Assembly: GCF_030403745.1 (NCBI RefSeq)
Contig: NZ_JAQMWP010000001.1
Coordinates: 124,001-188,000, forward strand
Direction: 5' to 3'
Length of the DNA stretch: 64,000 bases
Origin: Streptomyces sp. S.PB5
GTDB lineage: Bacteria; Actinomycetota; Actinomycetes; Streptomycetales; Streptomycetaceae
Below, in pieces: positions 59,619 to 64,000 of this stretch (position 1 is its first letter; each line of letters starts with the position of its first letter). Made by a program: the position numbers and the translations under genes. Below the pieces are notes generated by a model that saw only the letters and a program-made list of their open reading frames with translations, had not been told where the DNA came from and did not search any database.

Positions 59619-60442
59619 ATGTCTCCTCGCATCCGCTCCAACAGGCTCACGGAGTCTTCGAGGGGGAGAGCCTGCGAACGCATCCTGGCATACCGCTGCT
59701 TGAGCACGCCCACAATCTTGGGGTCAGAGATCAATTGCCCGCTCTCCGGGGCCTCGGTGTAGGCGAACCACCTGTTGTCGGGCGTTTCCAGCAACTGCAT
59801 AGGGCCGTGCAGTCCCGCGTGGGATATCCGTGCCAACGGCATGATCTGGACGTCGACATTCCGGAGCTCTGCGATCTCCAGCAGGTGATCGATGAGTTCG
59901 CGGGTCACCTCTGCTCCCCCTGTGCGCCGCAGTAACAGCTGCTCCTCCAGGATGAAGCCGAAGGCGGTGTGCGGGCATTCCCGGAGCAGCTGTTGCCGTT
60001 GCGCTCGGGCGAGCCACTGTGCCTCGATCTGCTCATCAATCAGCGGCGGCAACTCGTCGGCGAACAGTTGCCGCGCGTATGCCTCCGTCTGCAACAACCC
60101 CGGAACCAACCGGCATTCGTACGTGTACAGCGTGATCGCATCCGCCTCCAGCCCCGCCCACCGTCGGAACCAGGACGCCAACCCCGGCTGTCGAGCCAGC
60201 TTTGGGAACGACTTCCGCAGCACCCCCGTGTTCCCGGTCGCCGCCTCCCCCTGCTCCACCAGTGCCACATCCGGCATCCGGCGCCCCAACTCCACAGAAG
60301 CCACCGTGTGCTTGGAGAACCCCACCAGCTCCCCGAACTCCTCCCTGCTCAACCCCGCATGCTCCCGCAGCGCCTGCAGCACCGCCCCGAACGTCCGCAT
60401 GCTGTCCGACGACTCCGGTTCAACCCCACCGCCATCGACCAC
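59615..60442 (-). CDS. XRE-family regulator with DUF5753
   Basis: A 275-residue regulator. The N-terminal XRE HTH is FGAVLQALREHAGLSREEFGELVGFSKHTV (residues about 16-45); the C-terminal DUF5753 domain includes LYTYECRLVPGLLQTEAYARQL and VDVQIMPLARISHAGLHGPMQLLE. The GTG at 60442 has GGGAGG at good spacing. It is divergent from the HATPase gene and coupled to DUF397, the usual three-part Streptomyces developmental module. Confidence 0.9.
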   Translation of the reverse strand: MVDGGGVEPESSDSMRTFGAVLQALREHAGLSREEFGELVGFSKHTVASVELGRRMPDVALVEQGEAATGNTGVLRKSFPKLARQPGLASWFRRWAGLEADAITLYTYECRLVPGLLQTEAYARQLFADELPPLIDEQIEAQWLARAQRQQLLRECPHTAFGFILEEQLLLRRTGGAEVTRELIDHLLEIAELRNVDVQIMPLARISHAGLHGPMQLLETPDNRWFAYTEAPESGQLISDPKIVGVLKQRYARMRSQALPLEDSVSLLERMRGDI

Positions 60443-60573
60443 AGTCGGTCACCTCCCGCGCACATGGTCACGGCCAGTAACGCGTACTGTCCACCCCGTA
60501 ACCGTGTACTCCCGCGCAGAGTACGCGGCGTAGACCTGGGGAAACGGCTCTCGGACCCGCCAGATTGGGTCCC

Positions 60574-61095
60574 ATGACCGCACCTCCCACGCCACCCCAT
60601 CCAGTTATCGCACGCACATTCACCCAGCGTCTCAGCTCAACGCCCCGCGCCGCCCGTCTCGCCAGACACCTCGCCCTGCACCAGCTCCACAGCTGGGGCA
60701 TCCCGCACGGCAGTGACACCTCCGACAAGGTCGCCGTGATCGTCGCGGAGCTCGCCGCGAACGCGGTGACCCACGGCCGGGTGCCGGGGCGGGACTTCGA
60801 GTTGCGGCTCGCTCTGGTCACCGGCAGCGTCCGTGTCGAAGTGACCGACACCCGTGCGGAGTCGAGACCGCCCGCCCCCGGCGTCGTACCGCGGACGGGT
60901 CCCCTCGACGAGGGCGGCCGGGGGCTCGTGCTCGTCGACGCGCTCGCGGACCGGTGGGAGGTGCTGGACCGCGAGCCGCCCGCGAAGACGGTCCGGGCCG
61001 AGGTGGACCTTCCCGTTCGCGGGCGCTCAGTCATGCGTCAGTTGGCGGCACAGACGGACCGGGAGCTCCAGGTGCCGAAAGAGCCGCTGACGTAG
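60574..61095 (+). CDS. HATPase regulator of the XRE/DUF397 module
   Basis: A 173-residue RsbW-like HATPase: VAVIVAELAANAVTHGR (N box), VRVEVTDTRAESRPP (G1), GGRGLVLVDALADRWEV (G2). The ATG at 60574 (MTAPPTPP) is chosen over a TTG at 60565. The C-terminal 25 residues beyond the fold overlap the 3' end of the convergent secreted-protein gene by 58 bases. It is divergent from the XRE gene. Confidence 0.87.
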   Translation: MTAPPTPPHPVIARTFTQRLSSTPRAARLARHLALHQLHSWGIPHGSDTSDKVAVIVAELAANAVTHGRVPGRDFELRLALVTGSVRVEVTDTRAESRPPAPGVVPRTGPLDEGGRGLVLVDALADRWEVLDREPPAKTVRAEVDLPVRGRSVMRQLAAQTDRELQVPKEPLT

Positions 61096-61460
61096 CTGCC
61101 GTTGTCGACGAGGCCGACCCGGAAGTAGAAGCAGGCGTCCTCGTCCATGTTGGTGTTGTAGGTCCACGCGTTGTCCGTGTTCCACCCGGTGTATCCGCCG
61201 GTGTAGTCCACGTTGATCTTCGCGTCCTCCTTGGAGGGCGCGCCCGTGGTGGGGTTCGTGTACTGCAGCCGTACACCCCTGCCGTCGGAGCACGTGTCGA
61301 GGAAGCGGAAGATGTCGCCGTAGTCGGTGAAGGTCACGACTCCGCAGGAGTCGGAGGAGGCCAGCGTCGTGTTGGTCGCGGCGTGCGACGAGGTGGCCGT
61401 CGCGACAGTGAGTACGGCGGCGGTGAGGGTGGGTATGGCGATGCGGCTGAACTTGGGCAT
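61038..61460 (-). CDS. Small secreted protein
   Basis: A 140-residue protein with a signal peptide (MPKFSRIAIPTLTAAVLTVATATSSHA, with an A-x-A-type cleavage site near residue 27) and a mature beta-rich domain with three cysteines and many aromatic residues (VTFTDYGDIFRFLDTCSDG, YTGGYTGWNTDNAWTYN). It resembles small extracellular lectin- or toxin-like proteins of Streptomyces, but I do not recognise the family. Its 3' end overlaps the HATPase gene tail. Confidence 0.75.
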   Translation of the reverse strand: MPKFSRIAIPTLTAAVLTVATATSSHAATNTTLASSDSCGVVTFTDYGDIFRFLDTCSDGRGVRLQYTNPTTGAPSKEDAKINVDYTGGYTGWNTDNAWTYNTNMDEDACFYFRVGLVDNGSYVSGSFGTWSSRSVCAAN

Positions 61461-61649
61461 GCCGGTGTCTCCTTGCGGAACAGGGGGTGGACGCGGGCCG
61501 TTCACATGAGGGCCACGACGTGATCGGACTATGCCCAATATTTGATCTCTGTACAAGACTTCTTCGCTCGACGAGCCCTGTGACGTGCGTCCGAATCGGA
61601 ATCGACGGTCGCCGTCCGACAGCCGCCCCCTACGGCGAACAGGCGACCG

Positions 61650-63266
61650 TCACGCCCCCGCGGCGTTCGGCCAGCTACCGGCGTTGGGCCACCCGGTGGC
61701 CGGCGCGGGCGTGAGCCCGTTGGTGCCCCGCACCTGTGCCGCCGTGAGCCCGCCCCGCGCCGGAACCCCCGGCGGGGTGGGCCCCTGGGGCGCGGCGAAC
61801 GGATTCGCGGCCGCCGCGGCCGGAGCAACCGCGGCCGCCGGAGCGATCGGAGTCGGCGCGGGCGCCGGCATGGGCGTGGGTACCGGCACCGGGGCTGGCG
61901 CCGGGGCCGGGGCCGGCATCTGTGCGGCGGCCGGCATCGGCATGGGCATACCGACCCCGTTCGACTGGTCGTAGGCGGCGGCAGCCGGCATCGGCGCGGC
62001 GACCGGCATCGGCGCGGCGGCCGGCATCGGCTGGACCTGCGGAGCGAGCTGCACGCCAGCGCCGTTGGTCGATCCGACCAGCCGGTCCACGGCCGCCGTA
62101 CCCGAGCTGTAGCTGGTCCCGGTAGCCAGCTCGGGCACGGCGGCTCCCCTCCTGGTCCCGTAGAGCACCTGTTCCAGACCGGACACCAGGCGACGCACGT
62201 CCGTCTGGGGGCGCACCACGAGTCTCAGGAAGCGGCTGGACGAGCCGATCTTGTTGCCGCACTCGCGGACCAGGATCCGGTGTTCGGAGAGCAGCCGGTC
62301 CCGGACCACGGTGCCCTCGGCGCCCACGGGGAGGCGCACGAAGAGGAAGTTGCCCTGGGAGGGGTAGACGGTCAGACCGGGGAGGGCGGAGAGCTGGCTC
62401 GACATGTCGAGACGGTCCCGGCGGACCTGCTGGAGGCTCTGCGCGTACTCGGCGCCGTGCTCCTTGAGCATGAACACCACGTGCTCGGCGAAGGCGTTGA
62501 GGTTCCACTTCGGCAGCATCGAGCGGATACGGCCCGCGAGCGCCGGGTTGGCGACCATGTAACCGAAGCGGATGCCGTGCAGGCCGAAGTTCTTGCCGAG
62601 CGAGCGCAGGACGATGACGTTCGGGCGCAGCATGGCCTCCTGGACCACCGAGGGTTCGGCCTCGGCGTCCGCGAACTCCAGGAAGCTCTCGTCGATCACG
62701 ACCAGGTCCAGGTCCGCCATCGCGTCCATGAACTGCACGATCGCGTGCTTGTGCAGGAACCCGCCGTCGGGGTTGTTCGGGTTGCAGATCACGGCCGCCC
62801 GCGTCCCCCGGGCCCGTATGAACTCGGCGTACTGCGCGAGGTCGAGGGCGAAGCCGCTGGACTCCTGGAGCGGGAACATGTCGACCCGCTTGCCGGTCTC
62901 CATCGGCTGGTCGGTCCAGCGGCCGAACGTGGGGACGGGGATGGCGAGGGACTCCCGGACCAGCAAGTGGTCGATCCAGGTGATGAGTTCGGTGGAGCCG
63001 TTGCCCATCGCCACGGCCTGCGGCGGGAGTTGGAGCAGGTTGCAGAGCTCGGACGTGATGGTGTCGGCGCTGCTCGGGTAGTACGTGATGATGTCGCGCA
63101 GACGGGCGGACATCTCGTCCCACATCCCCGGGGTGGGGAAGTAGGGATTGACCGGAATACAGAAGTCGATCGGGCCGGCCCCGTCTCCCGCCGCCCGCGT
63201 CAGCGCAGCCATGGAAGGGCTGTGTGCCGCGTTGGCTCGGAACAACGAGGTGACGTTCTCGGCCAT
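61650..63266 (-). CDS. HisC/CobD-like aminotransferase with Pro/Ala tail
   Basis: A 538-residue PLP-dependent class I/II enzyme. Key parts are CIPVNPYFPTPGMWDEM, ICNPNNPDGGFLH, LVVIDESFLEFADAE, the PLP-lysine region RSLGKNFGLHGIRFGY, and QGNFLFVRLPVG. The fold ends at about residue 390. The remaining 148 residues are a Pro/Ala/Met repeat (PMPAAAPMPVAAPMPAAA) with no known role. GGAGG precedes the ATG at 63266. Substrate could be histidinol phosphate or another amine; no pathway gene is adjacent. Confidence 0.82.
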   Translation of the reverse strand: MAENVTSLFRANAAHSPSMAALTRAAGDGAGPIDFCIPVNPYFPTPGMWDEMSARLRDIITYYPSSADTITSELCNLLQLPPQAVAMGNGSTELITWIDHLLVRESLAIPVPTFGRWTDQPMETGKRVDMFPLQESSGFALDLAQYAEFIRARGTRAAVICNPNNPDGGFLHKHAIVQFMDAMADLDLVVIDESFLEFADAEAEPSVVQEAMLRPNVIVLRSLGKNFGLHGIRFGYMVANPALAGRIRSMLPKWNLNAFAEHVVFMLKEHGAEYAQSLQQVRRDRLDMSSQLSALPGLTVYPSQGNFLFVRLPVGAEGTVVRDRLLSEHRILVRECGNKIGSSSRFLRLVVRPQTDVRRLVSGLEQVLYGTRRGAAVPELATGTSYSSGTAAVDRLVGSTNGAGVQLAPQVQPMPAAAPMPVAAPMPAAAAYDQSNGVGMPMPMPAAAQMPAPAPAPAPVPVPTPMPAPAPTPIAPAAAVAPAAAAANPFAAPQGPTPPGVPARGGLTAAQVRGTNGLTPAPATGWPNAGSWPNAAGA

Positions 63267-63600
63267 GGAACCTCCGTATGGGGCGGACCCGGCGGGGACG
63301 ACCGGGACCGTCGTCTTTGGGTGGCCCGCGCGGGGGAGCACGGGCCGCTCTTACATACGGAGGCTGGGGTGGCGCTGTTCAACTGCTGAGAAATAGTTGA
63401 GAACTTGTGTGTCGCCTGTGAAGGGCGGCCGCGCGCCGGCCTCTGGTCCGAGTGGCGCCCGGTTCACCGCCGTTCGACCCCTCTCGCGGGACCTGACGGC
63501 CCATGCCCAGGGGGTGTCGCCCCGGACAGCATGGTTCTTGGGGCGCAATCACAAGTCGAACGATGGTCGATATATCGAACGTTCAGGAGGGGGCCGGCCC
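63267..63600. other. Divergent promoter region between the aminotransferase and araB
   Basis: 334 bases without a gene. It carries promoters for both neighbours: palindromes at 63556-63584 serve the ribulokinase; a pair of AT-rich stretches near 63385-63410 may serve the aminotransferase. No conserved RNA structure is evident. Confidence 0.6.
63556..63584. promoter_or_regulatory. Operator-like palindromes upstream of araB
   Basis: TCGAACGAT (63556-63564) is repeated as TCGAACGTT (63575-63583), 19 bases apart. Between and overlapping them are the perfect palindromes TCGATATATCGA (63567-63578) and GAACGTTC (63577-63584). This AT-rich core lies 16-44 bases before the ribulokinase start, fitting a sugar-responsive repressor. 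Confidence 0.6.
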
Positions 63601-64000
63601 ATGAACGCCGAGCACGCCGAGCGGTACGACCACGATCCCTGCGTCGTCGGAGTCGACTTCGGCACGCTGTCGGGGCGGGCCGTGGTGGTCCGGGTCGGTG
63701 ACGGCGCCGAGTTGGGGACGGCGGAGCACGTGTACGCGCACGCCGTCCTCGACCGGGAGCTGCCCGACGGCACCCCGCTGCCGCCGGACTGGGCCCTGCA
63801 GGTGCCCGCCGACTACCTCGACGTCCTGCGCCACGCGGTGCCCGAGGCGCTGGTGCGGGCGGGCGTGCGGGCGGACCAAGTGATCGGTATCGGTACGGAC
63901 TTCACCGCCTGCACGGTGCTGCCCGTCCTGGCCGACGGCACACCGCTGTGCGAACTGCCGGACCTCACCGGCCGTCCGCACGCCTACGTCAAACTGTGGA
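63601..64000 (+). CDS. araB: Ribulokinase, 5' part (runs off the window)
   Basis: The first 133 codons of an FGGY kinase: residues about 15-30 are VVGVDFGTLSGRAVVV, then DWALQVPADYLDVLRHAVPE, and VIGIGTDFTACTVLPVLADG, the last with the TDFTACT pattern specific to AraB. Ribulokinase makes L-ribulose 5-phosphate. No stop occurs before base 64000. GGAGG lies upstream with rather long spacing. Operator-like palindromes precede it. Confidence 0.9.
   Translation, partial: MNAEHAERYDHDPCVVGVDFGTLSGRAVVVRVGDGAELGTAEHVYAHAVLDRELPDGTPLPPDWALQVPADYLDVLRHAVPEALVRAGVRADQVIGIGTDFTACTVLPVLADGTPLCELPDLTGRPHAYVKLW

Overview
This is chromosomal DNA from a high-GC actinomycete, almost certainly a Streptomyces. 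The evidence is a very strong G/C bias at third codon positions, many GTG starts, chains of four-base ATGA/GTGA gene overlaps, and typical Streptomyces gene sets: an XRE/DUF397/HATPase triad, MEDS/STAS/ANTAR regulators, an Mbl-type actin, DUF2613 and DUF4360 proteins, and a MatB/carboxyltransferase pair. I see no phage, plasmid, CRISPR array, rRNA or complete insertion sequence.

Layout. 0-2.5 kb: a xylulokinase-family kinase, a small YtxH-like protein, two near-identical tRNA-Asn genes with a terminator, and a CAU-anticodon tRNA. 2.6-7.1 kb: a signalling patch with two STAS-ANTAR proteins, a winged-helix regulator, a luciferase-like oxidoreductase, and a STAS plus MEDS-HATPase pair. 7.2-9.5 kb: a wrecked response-regulator gene carrying a small internal inversion, a second gene fragment, and a histidine kinase whose ATPase domain looks degenerate. 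9.5-10.6 kb: an MreB/Mbl-type actin with an eroded nucleotide motif. 10.75-18.2 kb: a four-gene operon (Trypco1-like protein, trypsin fused to a VMAP-C-like domain, MoxR-type AAA+ ATPase, and a 1431-residue SAV_2336/pseudokinase/BTAD/HAD protein). It resembles NTP-dependent biological conflict systems and is my best candidate for an unusual system. 18.3-23.9 kb: a malonate uptake and activation locus (matC transporter, matB ligase, fused carboxyltransferase, divergent GntR regulator with palindromic operators). 24-27.7 kb: an ATP-grasp enzyme and a LuxR-type ATPase regulator with a long Gly-X insertion. 27.8-29.1 kb: a second MEDS/STAS/HATPase module with the reverse domain fusion. 29.3-40 kb: a nine-gene operon built around an AftD-type arabinofuranosyltransferase, with a glycosyltransferase, three methyltransferases, a condensation-like acyltransferase, an EamA transporter and a Trm112-like protein. 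40.2-49.1 kb: a DUF3068 protein, DUF2613 and PucR genes, a double-TerD protein, IclR/SMP-30, and a metallopeptidase/7TM/flavin-oxygenase operon. 49.3-56.4 kb: GH51 and GH35 glycosidases, a secreted propeller-like protein, an Rrf2 regulator and a DUF4360 protein. 56.5-64 kb: a DUF234-type ATPase, a MerR/double-CMD pair, the DUF397/XRE/HATPase triad, a small secreted protein, an aminotransferase with a long Pro/Ala/Met tail, and the 5' end of araB.

Two themes run across regions. First, a palindromic repeat of about 68 bp sits in frame inside two unrelated genes (18983-19050 and 33412-33479) and adds the same short peptide to both. Second, long Gly-X dipeptide repeats have expanded inside three genes (carboxyltransferase, matB, LuxR regulator). 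Both look like recent growth of simple or mobile DNA inside conserved coding sequence. All functions are inferred from sequence motifs and family knowledge; no searches were run.
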